A stretch of DNA of 64,000 bases from positions 124,001 to 188,000 of the forward strand of contig JAINUW010000762.1 of the NCBI GenBank assembly GCA_020205615.1. The letters are read 5' to 3'. Under the pieces are notes generated by a model. It was not told where the DNA came from and did no database searches. It saw only the letters and a list, made by a program, of their open reading frames with translations. Shown here piece by piece: positions 35,827-47,859 of the stretch (position 1 is the first letter of the stretch; every line of letters starts with the position of its first letter). The stretch comes from Panax quinquefolius. Taxonomy: Eukaryota > Streptophyta > Magnoliopsida > Apiales > Araliaceae. Position numbers and translations under genes: made by a program.

Positions 35827-36199
35827 ATGTACTTTAGGTCCCCAAGGGAAAAAAAATATGGGAATTAGGTCCTCAATGTTTTAGTTTTAGCAAGTCCTTT
35901 AGGCTTTAGCCCAACTAATTTGAAAATGGCTGGAACTAATGACCAAATTCTCCATAATTTCCTCAATTTAATAATTTAAATTGGTTGTCCCTTTACTCCC
36001 TTATCAGTGCATGGGTGAGTGGCACGCGCCATTGACATTGATTACAATTTATAATCAATCTCAAATTAATTGGGGTAAAGGACTTGATTCAACGAGCCGA
36101 ATGTTTTTAGTTATTTTTTTGTTTTAAACAATTAAAATGATTGAAATATATAAAAATTTTAATCTGTTATAATGATAAAAAAAACATTATAATATTAAG

Positions 36200-36233
<34 letters not shown>

Positions 36234-37031
36234 TGGACAGTGGTGGACACTTATTACCAACTTTCTTTACTTAAATACTCTTTTCGTCTTAGGATAAAAT
36301 TCATGGTTGACTTTTTATATATATTAAAAAAGAGGATAAAATGATAAAATTGTTTATATTTAAATTTTTATTTAATTGCATAATTCTACAAGACATTCTT
36401 AGTGATCTTCTAAAAATATTAGACTTAAGCAAAAAAAGCTAAGCTCGTAGGGAGACTTTAGGATTGTAAAATTTTAGCCCAATAAATCCCGGGAATTTTT
36501 GGCCCAACCCGCTACACGTCCGGTTCGTTTGGGTCAAATCTAAAAAATAACATATAAAAAAAGATACATATTGGTTCATCCATGGCTGTACTATACTGAC
36601 CGCACGATCATGAAATACGGACTTTGAAATTATAAAATTTAAATTTCAACAAATTTAATAAGCTTTTGGCCCATCTTGTTTTTGGCTTGGCCTGCCTGTT
36701 TATCTAGTCTAATAAATATACATAGAGAATAGAAATATAACAATTAATAATAAAAATATTATATATAAATAAATTATTTAAGGTAAGTAAATATTTAATT
36801 TAAGATAACCTTAAAATAGTAATAAAAAATTTTATCCGGACTGAGGGAGTAGTTAATAGGCATATATACTTTTATGGAACACTTGTGCACCATATTGCAA
36901 ACAAATCCATTCATCTAAAAAAGCAAAGTTGACTAATTCACGTAATGATTGATGATTCACTAATACTACTAATCAACTGTATATATAATGACTTTTAACA
37001 AAACGTTGCATCAATATTCTTTTACATGGGC

Positions 37032-37068
<37 letters not shown>

Positions 37069-37427
37069 CTTGCACACCACGTAATTCTTATTAATTAATT
37101 ACCTCTCAAAAAATCTTCTTTAATTTTTTCTGTCTAAAAAGTTTGATGTGCTAACTAATAAACACATCTATGTTTTGCTATCCCGATCATAAATAGAAAA
37201 AGAGGTTGTATATATTACGTATAAATTAATATATAAATATTTAAAGTAAAAAGGTTAAAATAAATGAGATTTGTGCAACGGATCAGGAGATATTTGGCTA
37301 CGAGGTTTTGGAGGATAATTGGGGTTCATACCATTATGAAATATTTATTTATGTCGAATTGAGTTTTAAAAATATATATGTATTAGTGTCTTATGCATGT
37401 GTGTACACATTGGATGTGTTATTTCTT

Positions 37428-37432
<5 letters not shown>
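35827..37432. other. AT-rich intergenic region
   Basis: Contains (TA)n at about 36207-36230 and 37036-37064. No exon recognised. Confidence 0.55.

Positions 37433-37467
<35 letters not shown>
37433..37467. repeat. (TA)n tract at the left edge of the inverted-repeat element
   Basis: A TA run that meets the element end at TATATG. A matching TA run (38339-38376) lies at the other edge. Confidence 0.85.
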
Positions 37468-37471
<4 letters not shown>

Positions 37472-38338
37472 AATGATCCACAGAATACGTTAGTCAGATG
37501 GACTGTTTCAACTAACGCCATCAAGTGGTAGTCAAAATTAGAGTGAATGGGTGAGATGAGAGCTCAAACCGCTACTTCTCTCTAGCTGGCCACCAAATTT
37601 CGTTTTGACTAGCCGCGAGTAGCGGTAAACAAAATTTTTTTGACTTAATTACATTATCCTGATTATCCTCGTATTAATCAGAAAAATAAAATAATAAAAA
37701 ATTATAAGGATAATTATAAAGATAATACGTAATTATCTTTATACTTATCCTTATACTTAATAAATGATTATCCTTATACATATTACTTATTTATCAATAA
37801 AATAAAATAATAAAAATTATAAGTATAATTATATGGATAATCGGTAATTATCTTTATACTTATCCTTATACTTATTAACAAAATAAGTATGTATAAAAAT
37901 AATTAATAGGAAATAGTGATTGAGTTTATATATTTGAGTAGGAAATATAATATAAATTCAATCACTATTTTCTATTGATAATTAAAATCATAAGGCGATA
38001 ATTATTAATTATCCTTATGCATACTTATTTTATTAATAAGTATAAGGATAATTACTCATTATACTTATAATTTTATTATTTTATTTTATATGTATGAGGA
38101 TAATCGGGATAATGTAATCCAACCATTTTTTGTTGGTTATACTTCTCTAAGCGGCCAGTCAAAACACTGATCGCTTTTGATTTGCCGCTAGAGTGAGAGT
38201 GTACAACAAAAAAATTGATAATACCGCTAGAGGAGTAGCGGTGCCATCATCATCTCACCATTCACTCTAATTTTGAATCGCTTTGGATGGCGTTAATGAA
38301 AACAATCACTCTAACTAACATTATTCATGGATCATTTC
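37468..38338. mobile_element. Inverted-repeat element inserted in a (TA)n tract (Micron-like)
   Basis: An 871-bp element with long inverted ends: left GAAAAATGATCCACAGAATA...AACGCCATC and right GATGGCGTTAATGAAAAC...ATGGATCATTTC. Pairing continues inward through GAGATGA, the AGTAGCGGT/ACCGCTACT words and AT-rich (GGATAATTA) arms, so almost the whole element folds back. Both sides are bounded by (TA)n, as in elements that target TA microsatellites. No coding capacity. Confidence 0.8.
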
Positions 38339-38379
<41 letters not shown>

Positions 38380-38866
38380 GTATACAAAGTGGGTGATCAA
38401 TTCTAGCTAGTTCATGCGAGCGTCCAAGTGAGAGCAAAGTTTTTCAATTCAACAAGCTGATAATATTTAGTTTAAAAGTATTTCAAAATATTTAGTCATA
38501 TATGCAGCAGCAAAAGTGTAGTTTCGTGACGTGGTAAAAATGTAACTAATTAATTATACCGTCTTTGATTTATAATAGATGTAAAGATAATAAGAAGAAC
38601 CATAGCTCGTTATCACATACATATATACTATACTACTAGCCATATATAATTAAGCTGACAGGGTACGTACAAGCCATACAACAAAATATCAAGGCACTCA
38701 CTAGCTATTCAGCTGCCAATCCAAGTGACAAGTAAAAAACTTGAAGACGATCGAGATTGGATACAATTAAGACAGCCAATTATTTTCACAATCTTAACAT
38801 TTATTGTTACACATGCATGTGGTACGTACATATAATCTATATATAAATGCTACTACTTAATTCATA

Positions 38867-39004
38867 TTAGCCCGTCGGAGGAGGAGTATGGCGGGTATTT
38901 GGTCCAGCCTCCGTATAGTCAATGTGTGCCAAATCCAGCCTTCCCCGAATAATTAGCTCTTCTTTTTCCACGACATCCAGGGTGTTTATCTGCCGTAATT
39001 CGAC

Positions 39005-39065
<61 letters not shown>

Positions 39066-39946
39066 GACAGTAATTATTAGTTAGTTAGTTCCTTCAATTG
39101 AGTATTCTTTCATTCTTACTTTCTTGGAATATGAACTAATTAAATATTTTATCAGATACTTTTATTGACCATTGTATTGATAATTTTATTCTCAAATATG
39201 ATACTTTTACTTATCAATATTTAGAATTTAGTGAATTAAAATATTTATTTGGTTATTTATAGTTGCACGTACAAATATATATCATAATTCTAACTCAGGA
39301 ACCGATGTTCAAACATCTATCGCATTCATAGTATTAAATTACATACAGAACAATCAAGTTACTGATTTAACCAAAAATCTTCTATACACCTATTTAGTCT
39401 TATTTCATTTAAATTTTAAGAGAATTCTTAACTATAAATATATTTATAAAGCTACTATAATGTCTTGTTTTAGCTTATACTATGTACTGCGTATTGTATT
39501 GTATGGATTTCACATGATACTGAAATGAATTGTACGTGCTCCAAGCCTCCAACTAACATGGGAACGAACGAACGATATATAGTAGTGCAATTACGTACCT
39601 TTTAACCAATCTTATATATGTACGTACGTATATATATATAGATATGGATTTGGTTGAGTAATATATATACCTGGTGAGTGTAGCCATATGCGGTAGAATC
39701 TTGAGTTTCATATAGTAGTAAATGTCTAGTCCCTATAGTTACAAAAGAAATAACGAATTAATTAATACTTATATAAGCAATATTATTGTGAGAATAAGTA
39801 GATATATTAAGGACGGACGTGTAGAAGATCATATTCCCTTACCAAGAATTACCTGAAGTTGGGACTGCATTGAAGAATAGTAGGTGAGAGAAAACAAGAA
39901 GAAGAGTGAGAATAAATGGATGAAAGGCGCCATTGCCACCTGCCAT
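38867..39946 (-). CDS. Small secreted peptide precursor, PSY-like (tyrosine-sulfated peptide type)
   Basis: Three minus-strand exons join exactly in phase: 39946-39853, 39732-39671 and 38989-38867, giving 92 residues; each exon is too short to stand out as an ORF. All four splice sites are GT-AG. The N-terminus MAGGNGAFHPFILTLLLVFS is a signal peptide with likely cleavage after about residue 30. The middle is variable (LLLYETQDSTAYGYTHQ, then VVEKEELIIRGRLDL), and the end is HIDYTEAGPNTRHTPPPTG. An Asp-Tyr pair followed by a Pro/Gly-rich stretch with N.RH.P near the C-terminus is the layout of PSY-type sulfated peptides: DY is the tyrosylprotein sulfotransferase site. PSY peptides promote cell expansion via LRR receptor kinases (family knowledge). 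RGF/GLV and CIF precursors also have DY but end differently. A TATA box lies at 39984-39990. Intron 2 holds the longest (TA)n of the region. Confidence 0.75.
39008..39062. repeat. Long (TA)n microsatellite in intron 2 of the peptide gene
   Basis: About 27 TA units close to the acceptor of exon 3 (exon starts 38989 on the minus strand), so length changes could affect splicing. Confidence 0.85.
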
Positions 39947-39983
39947 TCTTAAAGTACGTAGGCTTGGCTTGGCTTAGTTCTCC

Positions 39984-39990
39984 ATTTATA
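39984..39990 (-). promoter_or_regulatory. TATA box of the peptide gene
   Basis: TATAAAT on the minus strand 38 bases upstream of the ATG at 39946. The GCTTGGCTTGGCTT repeat lies between the two. Confidence 0.5.
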
Positions 39991-39994
39991 GATG

Positions 39995-41070
39995 TTCTTG
40001 TACACCTTTTTTAAGTTTGGGTACTGTTGAAACACACAAATGCATGCCATGCACATCAATCATTTCATTTATAAGTCAAAAAGGTGAACTTCATTGGTTA
40101 TATATGATGGAGGAATACCTAACAATTGGTTCCCCTCATGATCAGCCGTGAACAATGCACGTTTGTCTGCTTCCTTTTCTTTTCCTTTTCCCCTCCCCTT
40201 TTTTTAGGGCACCAAAAGGTATATGCCATGATCAGTACTAACGTAAGAGGGAGTTAATTAGACCAAAGTTCATAAATTAATGATGAGAATTCTCACAAGG
40301 TAATTACAGGTTCTCTGCAAATTTCTCTACAAAATTTGTATTAGCAGGACATGCAGATGCTACAAAATGAAGACAAGTTTTTCCTCATTAGTTTCCTCTT
40401 GTTTTCATGTAATTAGACTAAAAATATTTTTAAGTTCTAAAATTGAAATGCTTTTAACAGTTTTTTTTTTTTTTGAGAACAAAATGCTTTTAACAATTCA
40501 ATCAAAAGTAGTCGAGTTTAGCAGAAGTGAGAAAGTTTTCTTTCATTAATTGTCCTTGTCAATCCACTGCTTTTAGTCTATTGGGGTTTGTCCTCTTTGC
40601 CCTTGTATTGTGAGTGCAATGTACGTGTCATGTTCTGATTAATCTTCTTTTTCAACTCTACGCTGATTATAAGATTGAGCTTAATTAGGCCATTAACTAA
40701 AGAAGATACTGTAAAATGTTACTATTCTGGATGTTTGTGATAACATCTGTCAAAGAGTCCACGCCATAAAGTGATATAGAAGCACATCATCATGAAAACG
40801 TTAACATATCAGGGTCAAAATTAGGTGATATTAATATTTCAATCCTACTTAATTTTATTTGGTTTTTACTGTTATTTATGATTATCTAGCTTATGCGATG
40901 ATAAAAGATCTTTTTTTATCTGTTTTATGATTAATAATTACAACAATAAATTATAAGGGTTGAACAATTGTTTAAAATTGATATAAAACTGATCGAGGTC
41001 TAGTTTAAGCAAGTTGTTATTAGATTTAATTGATCAATAATGCATGCATTGTGCTCATTATATATATAGT
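39995..41070. other. Intergenic region upstream of the peptide gene
   Basis: AT-rich without recognised genes; an open stretch at 40367-40549 has no protein-like composition. Confidence 0.5.
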
Positions 41071-41071
41071 A

Positions 41072-41697
41072 CTCCCTCCGTTCCTTTCTTCAATAAATAA
41101 ATTTTATTTTATTTTATTTTATTTGTCGTTTGTATCTCCAAACAATAAATAAATACTAATTTCATTTTTTTAATTTTATCTTTCCAATAAATTTTACAAG
41201 AGTAATATTGAGAATTTATACTTATATAATTAATTACAAAAACATTAATTACATTTTATAATATCTATGTCTTCCTTCCTAGCTAAAACATCAATTAAAA
41301 AAGGGGAGTGTAAGTTCATATTTTTCCTAGTTCTGGCGAATATAGTATTGATGCGTAGACATAGTAGTCTATACCCTTTATTTATGGTCGGCCAAAAACT
41401 AAAGATCAGAGTATATTGATCTATGTATTGCGTACATGCATGAATATTTATGGTCGGCCAAAAACTAAAAGAGGCAACAACCTGCATGCAGATCATCATC
41501 TACTATATTTTACTAATTAAATTGACCTGATTGACGTAAATTTTAGAAAATTATAATGAGTTACACCTGTTAAATATAGTTTACAATATTTATTATTTAT
41601 TAATTAAAACAAAATAAATTCATCCAAATATTTAATTTAAATATACTGCAAGTAATTTGAAAAAGTTAAAATAAATTCTTTTTGTGGAACAAAGAGA
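41072..41697. mobile_element. Possible degraded Stowaway-like element
   Basis: The left end CTCCCTCCGTTCCTTTCTTC follows TA and is typical. A degenerate inverse (TTTTTGTGGAACAAAGAGA before TA) is found near 41678-41697. Inside, ATTTATGGTCGGCCAAAAAC occurs twice, about 66 bases apart (41381 and 41447). Confidence 0.45.
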
Positions 41698-42147
41698 TAA
41701 TACTTTAATTTAGTTAATGATAAAAAAAAAGAGTGAAATTTATGGCGTGAAATCAATGACGGGTATTTTGGGACTTTCACAACCTTTTCTGTCAATATGA
41801 TCTTTCAAGGTTCAACCCTTTCAATGAGTATGTGATTAGATTATATGAAAATTTCAAATTATTTTATGAAGTGTTCGTTTTATTGTATTGTCAATGTGAT
41901 ATGATATATATAGTTTCTTCCGAGCTACCCTTAAAAATAACAATATACTATTATTTTATCCTTCAAAACTATATATATATATTCATAATGAAGTCATCAC
42001 CGTAAATGGATAGTTTTATATATAATGATATCACTATTGTTATGAATATAATTTTCTTTCAAATATATTCCTAAAAATAATAAATTATTAATTTAATAGG
42101 TAATTAGTATGATAATAAAATTATGATATCAAACTTAAAATATGTCA

Positions 42148-42163
42148 CCGTTTTCCTGTAGTG
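42148..42163. mobile_element. CACTA-type terminal sequence, isolated
   Basis: CCGTTTTCCTGTAGTG is the inverse of CACTACAGGAAAACGG, the usual end of En/Spm elements. No partner end was found within several kb, so this is a remnant or a solo end. Confidence 0.4.
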
Positions 42164-42766
42164 GCAATATGGATATTAATATATATATGGTAAATATATA
42201 TATATATATATATTTTTGTATACTAACTTTGATTAGTTATAATGATAATTTTTTTTATTATAAGCGTTATAGTTATTACAAATTACTACTGATGACAATG
42301 AACCATTTATTATATAGGCAAAAATTCATCGTCATAAGCAGATTGTATAATAATACACTCAAATCTAATATTAACAAGTAGTAAAAATATTAGTTAAGCA
42401 CAGTACTAATAAATAGATCTCTCAATGAGCTTGTACAAATGAAGATATACAGATTAAGACAAACTTCTTGAATAACAATTAAATAGTCAAGTATAAAAAT
42501 ATAAAATTAAGTTTAACACTTGAACAATGTAATGTGCAAAGAAATATAGTTTTAGGCACATATATATTTTTTGATTAAAGAGATATAAGCAGTCTATACT
42601 CGATCAAGAAATGTTCAGAATTAACCAACTATTTCAAAGCTCAGTTCTTGTAATTAATAAAAGTTAATTTAATTATATAATGTAATATATAGCAATATGC
42701 TCCGAATACTTGAATTTGATGCTACTAATTAACAAGTACTACCTGCTATGTAAATTATATCCCATC

Positions 42767-43258
42767 TAGGGGTGTTCAAAACAATCGGTTTTTTCAGTTT
42801 TTCGGTTTTTCGGACCGGACCGAACCGGTCGGTTCGGTATAAAAAAGAACCGGTCCGGTTCGGTACAAAAAAACCCGTATATACCGGTTTTTCGGTACCG
42901 GTTTCGGTTCGACGTTTTCATGGTTCTGTTTTACCGAACCGGACCGGTATATACCGGTTTTCTAATTTTTTTTATTAATAATAATTTATTAATAAAATAA
43001 TGATTATAATAATAAAAATAATATTAATATTAATAAAAATAATAATACTATTAATAAAAGTAATAATAATAATAAAATAATAATAATAATAAAAATAAAA
43101 AAATAAAAATAAAAATAAAAATAATATTAATTTTCGGTAAAAACCCGGTATTCAATTTGGTTCTAAGATATTAGTTCAACTACGCATCAGATCGGTTCAT
43201 AAAATTAGCTGCTATTGATATTCGGTTCGGTTCGGTTTTTTACCGATGAACACCCCTA
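42767..43258. mobile_element. hAT-type MITE rich in CGGTTCGG
   Basis: Ends TAGGGGTGTTCAAAAC and GATGAACACCCCTA are inverted, and the 8-bp flanks ATCCCATC (42759-42766 and 43259-43266) are identical, the hAT signature. The left half is full of CCGGTTCGG/ACCGGT words; the right half is an AATAATAATA-type low-complexity run. An open frame at 42772-42978 is only this repeat. Confidence 0.9.
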
Positions 43259-43266
43259 ATCCCATC

Positions 43267-45017
43267 CACACTCGTGCAGATAGGATCCACCATCTGCATA
43301 ATAATTTTGACAATGATGCATACCATGTATTTGATGGACAAATATTATCTCTACCTTCCATTACAATTATAAATGACTGAGATTAAAAAACAATAGTCAT
43401 CATCCGCTAGAATTTCTAACGGACATGATTACAAAAATTTGGACCATTATGCCCACGCATATTATCCAAAACAACCCACTGTGAAAATGCATATACTATC
43501 TATATCAGTATAGTAGGAACTAAGAAGAATCATGCGAGCCTAATCTCTATCCCAACGAGTTGCTTGTTTCTTCCCCCTAATCTCAATTCCGGCAAGTTGT
43601 ATGTATTATCGGTCCACTCATCTAACGCCGACTATGAAAGCAAAAATTTCTTCTCAAATTCTAACACCCAATTGTTTGCCATTCTATGTATAATCAATTA
43701 AACTACGTAACAGTAGTACCACTAATTAATTAATTAGCTCTTCAATTCGATATATATGTTCGTGAAATATACAATTAACTTCGTACGTGTATATATATAT
43801 ATATAGGCCAGCTCCTCCATATTTATAAATCTCTATTATAATTAAGAACATACATTATCAAATTTTAATCTCAAGCTGGTCTTCATTTTTTAAGAAAAAT
43901 TAATTAATTTTAATCACTCTCATATCCCCTTGAAAAGCCTAAGGTAGATAAATTCTATTTTATTTAGTTAATTTATTTTATATATTTTGCTGACTTTCTT
44001 AATTCATTAATCTAAGAGGTGCAGTTGATTTTTCTTTTTCTTTTATAAGAATAATAAACCTTATCCCGACTGAAATTTTCTTTTAGAGAATTGATATTTT
44101 TACAAGTGAAATTGTAAATTTCACAAGTTACTCTCTTACTCCACTTACAATTAATATAAAAAGGACTATCAAATTTACTCGTAAAAATATTAATTTTTTT
44201 TGTTTTAGGTGAAAATTTTTTACGATAAGAGGATAGTGTCATGCAGCTGACGATATCAAGTGGAATAAGTGGGCAGTTTTTCCTTTTTTTGGAAAAGATA
44301 ATAAATTAAATTAAAGTGAGTGGTGAAAAATTACTAGTATCACTTTTCATCCTGTCCTCTGTTACGTTACGTAATATTTCCTCTATTTTAAAATTAAAAA
44401 TATACATCAATCATATTGGTTAGAAATTTAGAGCTGGGATTTGGAAAGGCCTAGAACTAAACCACAAGGGCCTAAGCCAATATTGCCCAAGTAATACCAC
44501 CTCAAAATTGCCTAATGGGCCTCATAATTTTTGAAATAGATCCATGTTAATGAATTGGTGCAATCAACATTATGGCTACCTAAATATTGGTCAACTTTCA
44601 GCCTTATAAATTGAAAAATGTTAGTAGAATAAAAGTTGCACTTTCAATGGGCTCTCTGCTCTGCTGTAAATAAATAGGCTCAGCACGCTAATTTTAGTAG
44701 TTAACAATACAGTTGAGAAACAAAATACTCTTTGGGCCTCACATTTTTTACCCCAAGCCCAAACAAAAGCCCATGGATGTCCGAATCTATTACTGTACCC
44801 CCTGGCCTCCCTCCTCAAAAGAATGTACCCCTTCCATTCTCAAAAGAATGTCCAAAGAACATATTTTTATGTATACTGAGAAAATTAAAATTGTAAAGAT
44901 AGAATACAAAAAAAGTTCTAATATTATCCATAGTGGACTCAACATAAAGTACAATGAGTGTTTTTCTTTCTAAAACTAGTGAACCATACTTTTGAGATTT
45001 TTAACTGCTCAGAATTT
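43267..45017. other. Intergenic region
   Basis: No gene recognised on either strand. Some GGGCC/GGCCC words at 44440-44530 and 44735-44775 resemble telo-box/TCP-type promoter words but are not tied to a gene. Confidence 0.45.
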
Positions 45018-45620
45018 AAGGCGGTAAACGAACTAAATAATTTGGGTCCGGCTCAAAAAAATACGATTCGTTAATATTATGATTCAATTTTGAGCATAAA
45101 ATATAATTCGAATAAAAATATAAGTAGAATCTCAGCAAAATTATACTCGATTCGTTTAAAATTCAAATTAATCGAATTCTCAATTGTGATTCAATACATA
45201 CTCAATTAATACAGATTCAATTAGATACACGATACATTCTCTTATAATATATACAAAATTAAATCAAATTAAGTTAATTAATTATTATTACTTTGTTTTA
45301 TTTTTATTTTAATTATAATTTTATATTTGTAAAGTGTAATAGTAAATATATTTTATTATTTCTAAGTAAAATAATAGATTCAATTTATAATTATATTTAT
45401 TATAAAGTTGGTTATTATATGGAGACTCAAATTCGAGTGTGAATTTGAAGCTTGCGAATAGTTTGAATATAATTCGAACCGAGTCGAATCGAAATCGAAT
45501 AATAAACATTTGAGTCGAATATGAGTAAAAAAATTTAAATACAATTCGAATATAAATTTAACGTTTCAAGTCGAATTCGAAAGCTCTATGTTTACTTCGG
45601 TTCAACTCGTTTACACCTTT
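45018..45620. mobile_element. Possible hAT-like MITE with GGTAAACGA ends
   Basis: Left end AAGGCGGTAAACGAACT and right end TTCAACTCGTTTACACCTT are imperfect inverted repeats. The interior carries many ATTCGAATCG-type words. A clean 8-bp target duplication could not be seen. Confidence 0.5.
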
Positions 45621-45937
45621 ATCTCAAATTATGTTATTTCAAGGCTCAGATTTTGTGATTTAGTTTTGCAGGCAAAGGGGCTCTAAATCTCAGGCTCGTG
45701 ACTATTGGATGTTTTCAATTTTTTGAGCCGTCTTGTTTTGGCTACCAGCCCAACCAATCTCGGTGATCATTTAATTCAAACAAACACTTGTTCATAAATC
45801 ACGAGCATTTTTATTTTGACAAAACTAAACATAAAAATGGTGGTGATATTGGTACATGCATCTTTTTCACCCAATTAAAAGAACAACTGCTACTCTTACT
45901 TACTTGGCATAAAAATGGCAAGAGCCTCTAAATTAAT

Positions 45938-45971
<34 letters not shown>

Positions 45972-45972
45972 A
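45938..45972. repeat. (TA)n(GA)n microsatellite
   Basis: A TA run passing into a GA run just beyond the 3' end of the MYB gene. Confidence 0.85.
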
Positions 45973-46014
45973 GGAAATAAGTTGTTAGGTTTTCATAGCT
46001 CTAAACATGATTGA

Positions 46015-47703
46015 TCAATTGGCTCCTACCCCAAGAAAGTCTATAAATGGTGGTACATTATCAGCATTAGCATTAGCAATAATCTCAGAATGGCTGCCTA
46101 TTCTGTTTCTGCGCTCCTCCTCCTCTATAAGTGATGATGATGATGTAGAAACTTGTGGTGCTGTTGATGCTGCTACTTCTGTATTGGAATATTCTGATGA
46201 GAAGCTACAAGGAGGGTAGCAGTACTGGTACTTGTAGTGTAACTCTTGTTGCATTGCATTTGTACTTGAACTCATCAAAGGACCAAAAACATTAATATGG
46301 CATATTTGCATTTGTTGGGGTGGAGGATTCAAGTAAATATAAGGCATGTTTGATGATTCATCATCCCTTCCTCCCCTCCTATCCCAACAACCCTTTTGCC
46401 TACTAAATATGCTCATCATCTCATTGCTCTTTGGACCTGCAGCTTGTTTATATGTATATCAAATTAAAGAACAAACTTATAAGCTATACACACAAACACA
46501 TATATATAGATATATATACAGACGCATATGCATAAAAAGGGTAAGGACCAACTGATGGTGGTTCTCATAAGAGAAAGGAAGGAAGTGATGAAAAGGGACA
46601 AACCAGTGAAATAACAAGTGTAAGGTGGAGGAGGGACACAAGTGTTCGATATTTCTGCTGTTTCTCCTCTACTACTCATGTGGGGTGCTGATCCATATGT
46701 TGTGCTGCAAAGAGAAAGTTCTTCTCCAATGCCGGCAGTAGCAGTAGTAGCATTCATATTATTATAGTTTGGTTGTTGTGTTGTTAATGGTTCTGCTTTG
46801 CACGGGGCAAAGCTGCTGGTGCCACTGCTGCTGGTGCAGGTGCTGGTGCTTGGATCTTGTTCTAATTCCATGGATCTGGTGAAGTTAAAAGCAGTTTGAC
46901 CCATTCTCCTCCTCCTATAAGCACTGGACTGTTCTCTATATTTCCTGGCCATGATAACATGCCAATGGTTCTTCACTGCATTATCTGTTCTTCCTGGGAA
47001 AAGCCTAGCTATCATAGCCCACTTGTTCCCATACACCCTGTGGGCACCCATCAGCCTCTCCTCTTCTTCTTCATTAAATGCTCTTCTGTTGATCCTTGGG
47101 TCTAACTGGTTAAACCATCTCAGCCTACAACTCTTACCTAATCATCATTCATATTAACTTCATTAGCCCAACATACATATATATGTATGTATATACATAT
47201 ATAGAACCCTTGGGTTTTTTTTTAGTTCATTAAGTTGTAATAATTAAATTGATAATACCTGATCTTCCTTGTAACTTGTCAGCAATTAAGTTCCAGTTCT
47301 GAGGACCATAAAGTGCTACAAGCTCCTTAAGCTTAGAATCTTCAGCAGGCCTCCAATGGCCTCTAGAACAGAGTTTTGACTGCCCACATGAGGAATCTGT
47401 TGTTTCCAGCTTCCCATTTTCTTCATTATTCAGATCAATGTTGTCGGTTTCATGATTAATGTTAGATTCTCCAAATCCATCACTAGCACTGGAGGAGTAC
47501 TCATGAGAACCCTGACCCTGATCATCGCCAACATGATCGGTGGTGTGGATCATGTGTGAGTACTCCTCCAAGCTGCTGCTGCTTCTAGGGGTGCATTTAG
47601 GAAAATGATGATCCCAAGTGGAACTTCTTCCGTTTTCAGTCTCGTGGGAGGCGTTGGGATTATTAATAGAGAGAGCACCCATGTCTGTAAAAATGGTTCT
47701 CAT
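46015..47703 (-). CDS. R2R3-MYB transcription factor, subgroup 21 (MYB105/MYB117 LOF-like)
   Basis: Nuclear DNA-binding protein. Three minus-strand exons join in phase: 47703-47259, 47137-46604 and 46436-46015, giving 466 residues, rather long for the group. An acidic, Ser-rich N-terminal arm precedes the R2 repeat (about 114-165: [35 protein letters not shown]) and R3 (about 166-216: [40 protein letters not shown]), followed by [11 protein letters not shown]. The first helix Trp pattern and the intron inside GRS|GKSC are typical of R2R3-MYBs. The end [10 protein letters not shown] matches the FFDFLGLG tail of MYB105/MYB117 (LATERAL ORGAN FUSION), regulators of organ boundaries and axillary meristems; MYB52/54/56/110 are the other members. 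Met at 47682 is an alternative start. A TATATA box lies at 47848-47853. Confidence 0.92.
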
Positions 47704-47847
47704 TGGTGATGATTATGTAGGAAGAAAAAAGAAAAGAGGAAGAAGTAGATGATGCTGATGACAGTGATGAGGGAGTGGGAGTAGCTAGAGGGGGTGGGGG
47801 AGGGACAGCAGTTAAGAATGCCATTTGTGTTGTTAGCATTTGGTGGA

Positions 47848-47853
47848 TATATA
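47848..47853 (-). promoter_or_regulatory. TATA box of the MYB gene
   Basis: TATATA on the minus strand about 145 bases upstream of the ATG, with a GA/CT-rich leader between them (47720-47800). Confidence 0.45.
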
Positions 47854-47859
47854 GGACAA

